A DNA stretch of 64,000 bases, taken from assembly GCA_003550325.1 (NCBI GenBank), contig QKWP01000200.1:1-64000 (forward strand). Reading direction: 5' to 3'. This document shows positions 53,559 through 63,511 of this stretch, piece after piece. Under the pieces are notes generated by a model that was not told where the DNA came from, made no database searches, and saw only the letters and a list, made by a program, of their open reading frames with translations. A program made the translations under genes and the position numbers. Every line of letters begins with the position of its first letter. Position 1 is the stretch's first letter. Source of the stretch: Gigaspora rosea. Taxonomy: Eukaryota > Glomeromycota > Glomeromycetes > Diversisporales > Gigasporaceae.

Positions 53559-54539
53559 ATGGCATTGCTAGAAAATATATCTTCTAGTAGAATTAATCAA
53601 TTTAAAAGCGATTTATTAGCAATACAAGATCGAGTCTGCAAATTACAACAGGATTTTGTCTCAAAAGAGGATTATATTAATTATCTTGAAAAAGAAATCT
53701 CAATTCGGAATGAGGAGCTAGACCCATTGAGATCAGAAATTTCTAATCTTATAAAACAGTTAGAAAATGTATTTAAAGAATCTGAAAAGCGAGAAAATTA
53801 TATAGATTATTTAGAAAAGCAGTTAGCATTTTTTCAGAATGAAATAGACAAGCTTAATGAAAAAATACTTGTTTTGTATAGATCCGAAGGAACATTTTTT
53901 AGAAATAAAAATTTCAATGATACTATAGAAATGGCGCAACCACCAGGATCCTCCTGAACATTATCTCTTCCTGAAAATCAAGCCACGATTCAAAATAATA
54001 AAATCCGGCAAGAGATTGATAACATTAGACAATATTTTTAGAGTCCATTTACAATAGCACCTACAATAAATGGCATTGAAGATTATCTTAATATAATTTT
54101 TGATGCCAGAAATAGGTTTGAGAGATTGGTACTACAAATATATCCACGAGCAAATGCTCAAGCAATTAATGCCGAAAATTGAGTAGCAAATTTGCAGGCC
54201 CAGTTAATAAATTTGCAAACCCAGTTAACCAATTTACAGACCCAGTTTGCCGATTCACAAACCCAGTTAGCCACACTTCAAAATGACTATGATCTTTTTC
54301 ACCAGGCTTATGAGGCCCGCAGAACTCAACATAATATATTTAAATCTCGAGAGGTTGATAGTCGAATTACAATCCGTATACAAAAAAGACAAATATCAAA
54401 ATTGCTTCTAGAAAAATTTGTATTTGGATTCAAAAATAGACGAACCTATCAGCAACTACAAGAATATAAGATGGATGAGGCAATTACTACACACCTCTTA
54501 AATCTTACAAAAAATCGATACACCAAATGGAAAAATTAA
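53559..54539 (+). pseudogene. Coiled-coil N-terminal part of the gag-like polyprotein
   Basis: A single frame continues through three nonsense codons (TGA 53955, TAG 54039, TGA 54180) and ends at TAA near 54537. It encodes long coiled coils (LEKEISIRNEELDPLRSEIS, then a tandem LQTQLTNLQTQFADSQTQL repeat). Continuity of the frame through the stops indicates recent point mutations. All three stops could come from one transition each (CGA or CAG), the pattern of methylated-cytosine decay. Continues into the capsid-like part. Confidence 0.6.
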
Positions 54540-54649
54540 TGCAAAACTTTAGAAAATGATTTATTACTTGCCGATGTTCAACTGGACAACAAGTGGAGTA
54601 GGGTAAGTGGAAAACACGAGCATGAAATTCAGAACAATTAATTAATAAT

Positions 54650-55431
54650 TTGAATCAGCAAATTATTGTACTTCAGAATAATCAACCTATAAATAACCAA
54701 TATAGAGGAATGGCAGGATACCAACCTCCAAAGTTTTATGGCTATCCCGATGAGGATCCAGAAGAATTTATTGAATCTTTTCGCTTATATCTTGTGGCTG
54801 TAGGAATTAATGTATTAGCTGGACATGTTCACGAATACGAGCACATGGTCTATTTGAAACATGTCTCAAGGGTAATGCCAAAGATTGGTATGAAAGATCT
54901 CTTCGAAGAAAGAATTGGAAATTGAGAAATTTATTAGATAATACCGGTCAAGCCAATTTAGATGCGGTTCAAGGATGAACAGTAGCACAACTTGGAGCGA
55001 ATTTAAGATATGGCGCTGTGGGCCAGGCCGGAAATATTGTTATTCCAGCTCATACAGTATTTGATGAAGACTGGTCTTTTGCTGATGGGCGCCCAACAGA
55101 TCGATTACCCAATGCACCAAATGCTAATACAGGCAATAGTGTAGTTGTAGTTGGAATCATGCTTGGAGAAACAATATACTGTTCAAAACAACTATCCTAC
55201 AGTTACTGCAGAAAAACAACGAATGCTCTTTGGTTCACAGTTCAAAGTAGCGACCCTGTTGGCCATTTCTATTCCAAGTTACGTAAACTTGCTAGGCTTG
55301 CTGGTATTGATGAACAACAAATACGATTACAATTTATTCATGGTATTTCTCCTGATAATCAATTAGAAATTCAGCAGATTGGAATTAACAGGCCTGTATC
55401 TGAATTGCTTACAGAACTCGAAGAAATCTAA
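54650..55431 (+). pseudogene. Gag capsid-like region of the TIR element
   Basis: YQPPKFYGYPDEDPEEFIES followed by FRLYLVAVGIN matches the start of retrotransposon Gag capsid domains (PxFxGxxxEDPxxFLxxFxxY). After a frameshift near 54910 the other frame gives WKLRNLLDNTGQANLDAVQ, a TGA, then LGANLRYGAVGQAGNIVIPA and finally SDPVGHFYSKLRKLARLAGI, then FIHGISPDNQLEIQQIG (compare FxxGLxPxxxxxV in Gag). Gag in a TIR element without RT is unexpected. It reads on into a basic, Ser-rich spacer. Confidence 0.65.
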
Positions 55432-57257
55432 AAATATAAGACAGAGCAATTATCTGGAGCATATTCTATTCCAAAATCTGCTATAGAGTGTCAACAGCAA
55501 TTTTATTCTAATGCAGATATTGACAAGCTTGTAGAAGAACGAATAGCTTCTAGAAAAAAACAAAGTCTAGCTTCAGAGAAGTGCATCTTTGAAGCAAAGC
55601 CAAAACAAGTATTTCAAGTTGACTATAATACTGAAACGATTAGACAATTTATAGAGATTATGAAGTAAGCTAAAAAGACTTTAGCTAAAAAGCCTGGTCC
55701 TGGTAAAGAAAAAGCAGACAAGATTCATATAGATCGATTCTTAGATGACCTTGTAAAAGATGATACTGATCTTGATTCTAATAGTTTTTATGATAATGAT
55801 CCTGTTGAAGATATGCGTAAACAATTAGAAGACCTTCATATTAATCAGACTAAAATCGCTAAAACTATAAAAAATATTTTTAGCAAGCCTAAATCTTCTC
55901 GACGCAAGACTAAATCAAAATCAAAATCTAAGACCCAAAAAATTGAAATCATCGAGTCGATCAAAACGTGTTAATGCCCATATAATTTCAGACGAATCAT
56001 CTTCAAACTCTAGCGATAGTGAAAATAGTATAACATCTAGTGAAAATGAACTTGAAACCAATACCTTGGCATGTTCATGGAATGAATCAGGATCTAGTTT
56101 CTCTGAGACCAGTGAATCTAGTAATTTAGAAAGTGATTCAGAAGAATATGAAGTCAATGCTACAAAAAAAAATAACTTATTCTGATACCAAAAGATCAAA
56201 GAAGCACAAAAGTGCCAAGCCAAAAACTTCTAGCAAAAAATTTAGTGCCTCTTCTGATAAAAAGAGCAGTAAAGATACTAGGTTACTTAAAATTTCTACA
56301 AATAATATTACCCTAAATGCATTTTTTGCTATTTTACGATCAATGGTTGATTCATTTACTCATACACAACCTAAAGAAGTATCTATTAATGGATATAATA
56401 TGATTAATGCCGAATTCATTGCACTAAAAGATCATGTTCTAAATCATTTTACTTCAAATTTCTCAGACAAGGAACGAGAAAAGTTTTGGAATGTGATGAC
56501 TATGGTATTCACTCATATTTTGCAACCAATATCTGATCTAATTCGAATTGCTACCCAGCAAGCAAATACACTATCCCAAAAGGCCCCAGAAGAGATGCAA
56601 CTGGAAGCAAAAATTTTATGGCCCAACCCTATAGAAATTAATTTTATTCGTAAAATTATTCCTAATGATGTTGCAACTATTACTTGCCAAATTACTTCAC
56701 TATCTGGAAAAAATATTCAAGTACCTGGTGCATTAATAGATAGTGGAGCAAACTGCTCTCTTAAATCAAAAGGTCTTGCAAAACTATTAGAAATGAATAT
56801 TGATAAAAATAAAAAACCTTCTGTAAAATGGTGTAATAATTCTTTAGAATCTATTGGAACTTGTTATAATGTACCAATTACTTTTGGTTATGGAAATAAT
56901 AGTTGTACAATTACAGAAGACTTTCCAGTAATGGACGATGATAAACCTTGGATATTATTAGGCACTTCTTTGCTTGATCGTGCTGGATGGGAGCCTATTG
57001 TCAAGCGTGAATTCAAGCTAATACATAAAGGTAAAGTAATTACTATATCTCTTTCAGTACATAAGTCCCAGAGAGAGATATTTAAACCAGAAATCAATCT
57101 GACTTTTCATAAGCATGATTCAGTCCAAGTATCTACTGATTCTTCTAGTCAGTCTAGTAAGAATAACGATGTATTATTAGAAAAATTGCATGCTACTGCA
57201 AGTTTTAGCTTAGATTCTGACAATACGATTTTAAAAAAAAAAACACATGAGCTATGA
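55432..57257 (+). pseudogene. Spacer and retropepsin-like protease of the TIR element
   Basis: After a basic stretch (SSRRKTKSKSKSKTQK) and an acidic Ser-rich stretch (DESSSNSSDSENSITSSENE), with frame changes near 55940 and 56160, an intact 374-codon frame (56133-57257) carries an aspartic protease: active site GALIDSGANCSLKSKGL at about 56725, a flap-like region and ILLGTSLLDRAGW as the second hydrophobic-Gly motif. These are the hallmarks of retropepsins (DSGA, then hydrophobic ILG). It would process the Gag-like polyprotein. Not followed by RT. Confidence 0.75.
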
Positions 57258-57426
57258 AGAGTTAGAAAAATCGCTATATGAGATACTCGAATCTAATACT
57301 GAATTAATCGAGCTTAATAAAAAGCTACGGGCCTATAGAAATGAGTCTAATATTGAAATGGTATATAGGTTCGATAAGCCATTGCTCTGCAATAGATTAC
57401 AAACTACCTTAGAAAAACAAAAATAG
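57247..57426 (+). CDS. Short coiled-coil ORF or frameshifted tail of the protease gene
   Basis: ATG at 57247 opens 59 codons (MSYEELEKSLYEILESNTEL, then IELNKKLRAYRNESN...). It overlaps the protease frame end, where a run of eleven A residues (57233-57243) could cause a frameshift. It contains one hairpin-repeat peptide (KPLLCN). Either a separate small gene or the true C-terminus of the polyprotein. Confidence 0.4.
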   Translation: MSYEELEKSLYEILESNTELIELNKKLRAYRNESNIEMVYRFDKPLLCNRLQTTLEKQK

Positions 57427-57427
57427 A

Positions 57428-58077
57428 TTAATTAGAATCTAAGATTCTTTTCATCTCATGTTTAGCTTCTTCTCTTTCTTTGCGATTTTGTGCAAGCCTA
57501 GCTTGTAAGTCATTCATTTCATCTACTTTTTTTATCAGAATATCAGTTATACCAACCTTATTAGCTGAAAAGCTAGTTTCCGGCCTAATAGAACTGGATC
57601 CTGGTTTTCTTTTCTTTGACTTCCTATCTGAAGTACTATTTTGGGCATTATTTCAGAAGAAACAAAGCTATGTATTAATTGCTGTTTGCGCAAGGGTATT
57701 CCTTCAGCATGTCTCTTCTAAATTTCATATATTCTACGAGTTGAAGTACTATATTTACTAGGTTACCAGAAGCTAATAGATGTCCGAAGCAATAATATAT
57801 ATATATACATGTGTAACATTTCCAATCTACAATGTTTTTTTGTTATGATATACAGAGATATGTTGTGTTATCTAATCTAAAAGTTTGATTGGTTATCTTT
57901 AACAGACATTGCATGAAATGGTGTAGAAGTAAAAACGTCCTCGCTACGCTTCGGACAATAAGCCATTTCCCTACATGCATTTTTAATGGTCCCTCGAGAT
58001 TGAATGATTTTCTCAATAGCTTCTGATGATAAATAAGGAGTACTAGCATGATAATATTCTACAGTTATGTGTTTCAT
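57428..58077 (-). pseudogene. Minus-strand gene remnant of the TIR element
   Basis: The N-terminal part (58077-57877) is MKHITVEYYHASTPYLSSEA, then IEKIIQSRGTIKNACREMAY, then CPKRSEDVF. After an apparent intron or gap, a downstream part in another frame reads RKSKKRKPGSSSIRPETSFS, then DEMNDLQARLAQNRKEREEA, ending at TAA 57430-57428. The tail is a basic/coiled-coil segment. I recognise no family. It converges on the gag-pro genes. Confidence 0.4.
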
Positions 58078-58308
58078 CTTTTTTATAATTATAAAAAATT
58101 ATCGAAAATTATTGAAAATTCTAAAATATGTTTATATTTCTTATGATAAAAAATGATCGGTAATTATAGATAATTATATACTTAATATTCAATAATTTTC
58201 TAAAAAAATCAGTAATTATCTATTTTTGTTGATTATATTAGAGGTATAATTATATCATATATATATGTTCTATATTTTGCTATTTTTCGTAATATTTTTT
58301 TATTTAAT

Positions 58309-59496
58309 ATGGCCAATGTGATAGACCTTAAGAAAGAATTATATAACGCCCTCCAAGATTCTTCTGAGATAGTCTCATATAATGCTAAATTGCAGGATAA
58401 GTATGAAAAACAAGAAAAAGATTTTAATCAGGAGAGAAACAAGTGGGATCGGAATAGAAAAAAGTGGAGTAAAAAACTAGAAGGAGTTGCTAGTGAGAAT
58501 CAANATATAATGCTAAATTGCAGGATAAGTATGAAAAACAAGAAAAAGATTTTAATCAGGAGAGAAACAAGTGGGATCGGGATAGAAAAAAGTGGAGTAA
58601 AAAACTAGAAGGAGTTGCTAGTGAGAATCAAAACTTGCAGTTTGAAAATGCTAGCAAAGCTATTTCTTTTGCTAATTCTAAATCTGAGAATATTACAAAA
58701 TCCAAGAGAATTAGATTGCTAAAGTCTATGATCAAAATATTGGAAAGTAAGTCATCCTCAGTCCAGATAGATGTGTTTTCGATACAGAAAAATTCTTCAA
58801 ATAAAGAATCCGGGGTATTGTCTTTCAAATCTAAAATAACTGAATTAGAACATGAGTTAGCTTTAAATATTAGTAAATTGGAGTGTTTGAAATCTAAGAA
58901 TATGCCAGTATCTATAGTTGGTGGAAATAATAAAAAAAATATAACCAAGTCTAGACCTGAAGGGTCATTGCTTTGCAATAACGATATATCTGCAGTTAAT
59001 GAATCTAGCAAAATCTCGGCCAATATTTTATATGCAGAATAAGTATGGATCAAGTTGGAAAATCAATGGTAATATCTCGACATATACCAATAATGAGATT
59101 ACTGAACTCCCAAAAAATGATACTGAGATTAACCCAAAGGTAAGTGACGAAATCGATATTAGCAAAACTAACAAAGATAATATGCTAGATACATTGATAA
59201 AACCCAATATAATAGAGGCTATGTCTCAAAATATAACTCCACACCTTGCTCAACGAGAGAATATATCCTCTTTGATTGAATTGAATTCCCAGATGAGACC
59301 TAGTCTCGAGGCTTCGCTTTTTCCAATAGAAGCAATCCCTATGGTATCAAGTACTTTGATATCACCTTTATCGGCATATATTTTTCTTACTCTGTTAATT
59401 ATTGCTATTATGTGGTTTATTATATTAAGAAGCTCATGGAATATGGGTAGACTCGAAGAGCCATTGCTCTGCAATAAAAAAAGTGATTGGCTATAG
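58309..59496 (+). pseudogene. Coiled-coil protein with C-terminal membrane anchor (TIR element)
   Basis: ATG 58309 opens a charged coiled coil (QEKDFNQERNKWDR...KWSKKLEGVASENQ). An N at 58504 with a duplicated 126-bp block breaks the frame; the second copy continues to 59042. A last frame (to 59496) carries a hydrophobic segment AYIFLTLLIIAIMWFIIL, about 35 residues from the end, likely a single membrane anchor. If the duplication is an assembly artefact and one frameshift near 59040 is allowed, all three pieces form one protein of roughly 350 residues. Coiled coil plus C-terminal anchor is unusual cargo; no family recognised. Confidence 0.5.
58377..58630. repeat. 126-bp tandem duplication around a single N
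   Basis: 58377-58503 and 58505-58630 are the same sequence with one visible difference (GGAATAG versus GGGATAG), separated by the only N in the window (58504). Confidence 0.9.
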
Positions 59497-59815
59497 GATA
59501 CGTAGGTTGGATAATCTAGTATTAGAATTTCTAGACCCAAAGGGTCATTGCTTTGCAATAATATTTTAGTTAATTTTTTGGAACATTGCTTCACAATAGA
59601 AAAAACATATCAAGAATGCCATGAACATTGGAAGGCTAGAAAGTGTTTTCCTTGCGAAGTTTGTAGTAAACCAACTAGCTCTAAACCCGGCCTTTGTAAA
59701 AAGCATGCTAATAGATATTATGTAACCCAGTATATTAATAGACTTCAAAAAAGGCTCAGGAGCTTCTTCTTTATAAAAATTAATATGATATTGCGAAGCA
59801 ATAACCCTTTGGGTC
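58954..59815. repeat. Short double-hairpin repeats of the TIR element
   Basis: The unit is GACCCAAAGGGTC (5-bp stem, AAA loop) followed at once by ATTGCTTTGCAAT (palindrome).  Copies: 58954-58979, 59534-59559, 59790-59815 (inverted) and 50921-50947 in the left TIR; half-units ATTGCTCTGCAAT at 57381-57393 and 59463-59475, and ATTGCTTCACAAT at 59584-59596. All are confined to this element. Confidence 0.85.
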
Positions 59816-59871
59816 TTGGATTAGTTGAAGACATAAACAATTTTTATCATCACTCTAACATATATAAATGA
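59548..59871 (+). CDS. Cys-rich ORF in the right TIR
   Basis: This is the counterpart of the left-TIR ORF: CHEHWKARKCFPCEVCSKPT, then SSKPGLCKKHANRYYVTQYI, then NRLQKRLRSFFFIK. The upstream part overlaps a double-hairpin repeat. Differences from the left copy are mostly conservative (K/E, R/K, L/V), suggesting the reading frame was once maintained. No ATG-initiated start is certain. Confidence 0.5.
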   Translation: MLCNNILVNFLEHCFTIEKTYQECHEHWKARKCFPCEVCSKPTSSKPGLCKKHANRYYVTQYINRLQKRLRSFFFIKINMILRSNNPLGLGLVEDINNFYHHSNIYK

Positions 59872-60039
59872 CAACGTGATCAAATTTTTATCGTCTTCTA
59901 GCTATATAAAAATTTACACCAAGCTAAAGTATATAAAAGTGCTATAAAATATAGCAGGATGACAATTAAAATGATTTTAAAACTTCATTTATATAGAGGT
60001 ATGAAAAAAATGTTCCAGAACTCCCATTTTTGCCCTACT
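59615..60039. repeat. Right terminal inverted repeat (about 425 bp)
   Basis: Inverse of 50697-51121. It ends TTTTTGCCCTACT at 60039, followed by the target copy GTCTTT (60040-60045). Confidence 0.92.
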
Positions 60040-60045
60040 GTCTTT

Positions 60046-62990
60046 TCTAAATTCTGGGGAGTCCAAGCAAAAAGGTTCTTATGCTCAAGAATAAACTCAT
60101 GCACACTATTCTGAGCTTCTTCTTCAATCAGTCCTATATCTAATTCAGGAGTCGACTCAAAATGTTCATCGAATAAGAATCTCTGGCCTTCCTAGAAACT
60201 TTCTTCCTCAGACTCAGAAACGTACTCATCATTGTCATTCTGATAGTCATTATCACTGTTCATTTCCCACTATACTTCGTGAACACCCCATCCTTTAGGA
60301 ACAAGATTATATAGAGAAACAGCATCTTCTTCATCTGAGTCATCATAATAATCAGGTAGAAGTTCAGGGGCTGATAGGAGTATCATTGGGGTCATCAGAA
60401 AAAAACTGTTCATCAGAATTTAAAGTGAAATCCGAAGGATTATAAAAGTAAGAAATGTTTTCTTTTTCTAAAAATCTGTACGCCATTCTTTTAACTCTTC
60501 TTCTTAGTACTCATCTACAATTTCCTCTTCCTCATCTATCTCAAGTTCATCTCCATTCTTTTCCTCCTTTTCATTTCCAGTTTTTGGGTTATGGTTTCCT
60601 TGTATTGGGTTATGCTGTATTTGGCGAAATTTAACCGAAACTATAATTTCTTCGTTCTCCCAATGTAGAGCCATCTCGGAAGCATTATAATCTATTTTTG
60701 CATATACTTTGGATAACCAATCGTTTTCGCCTATAGCCTGATATGATAGAGCATCTGTAACGACAACATCAATCAGAATTTTTACTCCTTCCACAAAAAA
60801 TGAAAAGTTAGAAATTTTTCCAATAGCACGTTTGCTCTGACTATGAACATTAACCTTATTGATAGTGGAAGGCCTTTAAACTTTAACACCTAGTTCATTT
60901 AAAAAATGAGAAGAGAAAACACTCCCGGAAGAACCACTATCCACTATGAGTAGAATAATTTTATTATAAACAACTGCGTCACAGTATAAGGCTGTAGAGG
61001 TAGGGGTTGGTTGTAGATTGACAAAAGTCCGGGACTTCTTCTTGGTAGTAACTTTCTTTTGAAGCCCTTGAACCAATTGCGTGTGCATTGCAGAAACCAA
61101 CTGGAGTAATTGTCCGAAAGTAATATTGGCCGTTTTGTCTCAGATATTGGCCACAATGGAGTAGGGGTACAAGGGCCGATATTTGCAGAGAATCATCAAG
61201 GATTTTCTTTTTTCAGTAGATCGGAGCCTGATTGGCCTTGGTCTGAGATGGAGGATTCGTTACTGTCTCAGTTGGGCGCACAGTTTCCTCTCCCTGACCC
61301 TCTTAAACTGTACCTTCCACAGGTCGTCATCTCTTGAGCCAGGTAGATTGACTAGACCGTTCATTTTCTTCTCTTGACATGAACATCCGGTCATCTTCAT
61401 AAAGGTTTAAAAAAGTGTGAGCATTATTAGGCGCAGCTCCATCATGACTGTTTCCATTATTATTGACAGGGGCCGGAGGGTTGGGTCGACATTGACTATT
61501 TTGGTTCACAGGGATCGCATTGCTACTAGTAGCTACAGCTCCAGAATTATTAGGTAGGGCGGGCTGAGGACAATTTCGTATGTAGTGTCCAGTCTGTTCA
61601 CATCGATAACAAGGGTACTATGGTGGTAAGTTCCAATTTCAGCAGGGCGCTTCTTTATTCTCCTTAAGTTGGGCTGCCATGGCTATAAAAGCTTCTCCAA
61701 ACTTAACAATAGCCTTATCGGTTTTGGAAGGAGCTCGGACTGGAGAAGCGACTGTAGCAGAAGGAGCTACAAGAACTAGTTGCTGTGGCATGGAAGGGGA
61801 AGCAGGTAAATAAGGATTATAATAATAAGGGTTTTGTTTAAAAGAATTTTTAAATACTTTAGCACATTCATATGTAGCAGTTAGAGAGTTAGATAAAAAC
61901 GGTGCAACTGAAGTAGAAAGTTCAGGATGAAGTCCATTAATAAACATTTGGGCTTTTGCACTTTCAGGATATCGATGTCCACCAGCTTCAACACGGCAGA
62001 GCAATTCTTCATAGCCATGTGATAAGAATTGACATCCTCACTTATCCCTTGGTTCCTCTGGGTAAGTTGAGCAAACAATTTACTCTTAAGTGCTGGTGTT
62101 CTGAAGTGAGCTATGAAGGATGGTCGAAAACTTATATCAAGGTTGAGACAGTCATTCCATCGATCAATAGGGACCAACTGAGCCTAATTAGTGACCCACA
62201 AAGTGGCGGCGGCACCCTTGAGTTCAGGTACAATCACCAGAATTTTCCTAGTGTCCTTTACCTGGTTAGCTTCAAAAGCTTTCTCCACATCTTCTAACTA
62301 TAAAATCAGGTCTTGTTCTCTAGCTGAACATTCATGGTAGTGAACCAAGTTCAACTCTCAATATTGTGCAAGAATATTAATGGTGGGTATATTAATTTGA
62401 GGTACAGGAGCAGCTTGCAGCTGGATAACAAGATTTCTGATCTGTTGCGCAAGAAGGGCCATGGGGTCAGGTCGACCGTCAGCAATCGAATTAGCAATAG
62501 GGATAGAAACTTGGGGTTGAGGAACTTCAATGTTCTCATTATCATCATTGTCAGCCAAAAAATTATCAAGGTCTTCATTGAAATTGTCGTGATCCATATT
62601 GACCTATTCGTTTTCTTCTGTATCTTCTTCGAGATTATCTGGATTATTAAGGGGATCTCGATTAAACCTATGGGTTTTTTGATATATAGTTAGGAACCTA
62701 GTTACAAGGGTAGAGAAATCCTCAGCTTCTCCGTATTGAAAGCTAAAAATAAACTGAAGGAGTAATCTGTCAGGAATATTCTCAAGTCCAAGTTCAACAA
62801 GTCTTTAAATCACATACAGCATATTGGGAATACTAGAGGGCAGTAAAAGAAGCACTATACCAAGTCCAAAAATTTTGAAACTGTAGAGAAAGGTCTTCTA
62901 CTGAAAGAAAGCAAACTACACATGACTTGTCCAATAATGCTTAACAAGATAGTTAATGGCCTGCGGAGTCTTCCTAAAGAAATAATAATG
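60046..62990 (-). pseudogene. Gyp2b gag, protease and RT start
   Basis: Minus strand, from 62990 down: N-terminal Gag (ENIEVPQPQVSIPIANSIAD), capsid-like (ISEDVNSYHMAMKN, then AQMFINGLHPELSTSVAPFL), a CCHC knuckle (CYRCEQTGHYIRNC, about 61575-61615), a linker, retropepsin with an intact site (LLIVDSGSSGSVFSSHFLNE) and the NDWLSKVYAKIDYNASEM region, an acidic stretch, and the beginning of RT up to the TIR-element insertion. Stops and frameshifts are present throughout. Confidence 0.8.
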
Positions 62991-63080
62991 AAGGTCGTTG
63001 TTTTGGATATTTCATAAATGTTGTTCAAAATTATTCATAAACGTTCAAAATTGACGAAATCTGAAGTGTGGCGTAAAATT

Positions 63081-63097
63081 CCATACAATCGGCACCA
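63081..63097 (-). promoter_or_regulatory. Gyp2b primer-binding site
   Basis: TGGTGCCGATTGTATGG on the minus strand, two bases after the 5' LTR end at 63100. Confidence 0.7.
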
Positions 63098-63099
63098 TA

Positions 63100-63511
63100 T
63101 GTTACTATTCGGTTGGGAGATATTAAACCGCTATTAGAGCTATTAGAATAGTAAACAATAATTACGAGTTAACAATAGAGAAATCCAGAGAAAGAATTAT
63201 GAAGGAGTTAGAGTACTTTGGCATAAAAGGAGTTGAATCAAGTTTAAGAGTTTAAAAAGGGATGAATTAATGTATAATCAGACAAAAGGGCTATCTAACG
63301 ATATCAATCGTTAATCAGCAGAAACAATCGAACAAAACAGCAGTCAAATAAATCTATCTTTAGTTCTAAATGTATTATCGATAAAACAATCAAATATCAG
63401 TATATCAATATGTATATCAGCAGCAGTGTCAAAATAATTAAACAATAAATAAAATAACTAATAAAATAAATAACAAAGCAGCAGTGTAATGCTAACAAGC
63501 AGTGTTAAAAG
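63100..63511 (-). repeat. Gyp2b 5' LTR, truncated
   Basis: About 412 bp match the PBS-proximal end of the Gyp2 LTR. Similarity stops after AAGCAGTGTT near 63511; the remaining roughly 750 bp of LTR are not in the window. Confidence 0.8.

Larger units (their letters stand above)
50697..60039. mobile_element. 9343-bp TIR element with gag, protease and DDE integrase
   Basis: It starts AGTAGGGCAAAAATAGGAGT and ends with the inverse (TTTTTGCCCTACT). TIRs are about 425 bp (50697-51121, 59615-60039) and the target duplication is 6 bp. Genes: 152-aa unknown protein, retrovirus-type integrase (minus), coiled-coil/Gag/protease polyprotein (plus), a short minus-strand gene remnant, a coiled-coil plus membrane-anchor protein and a Cys-rich ORF in each TIR. 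I see no RT, RNase H, DNA polymerase, packaging ATPase or capsid of Polinton type. A 6-bp duplication, terminal AG and an integrase are Polinton/Maverick features; gag and retropepsin are retrotransposon features. Classification is therefore open. Confidence 0.9.
45723..63511 (-). mobile_element. Ty3/gypsy element Gyp2b (decayed), nested in Gyp2a RT
   Basis: On the minus strand: partial 5' LTR (63511-63100), PBS, gag, protease, RT start to 60046, then the 9.3 kb TIR element, then the rest of RT, RNase H and integrase (50690-47909) and the 3' LTR (47154-45723). It is the same family as Gyp2a. The 5' LTR is cut at about 63511 by unrelated sequence, so its right target duplication cannot be checked; ATGT is the candidate from the left side. 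Confidence 0.85.

Noticed and set aside
50697-60039. Calling the TIR element a standard Polinton/Maverick
   Set aside because: TIRs, 6-bp duplication and integrase fit, but I find no family-B DNA polymerase, packaging ATPase, cysteine protease or double-jelly-roll capsid, while gag and retropepsin are present.
50697-60039. Calling the TIR element a Gyp2 internal duplication or solo gypsy fragment
   Set aside because: Its gag, protease and integrase do not match Gyp1 or Gyp2 sequences and its ends are long inverted repeats, not LTRs.
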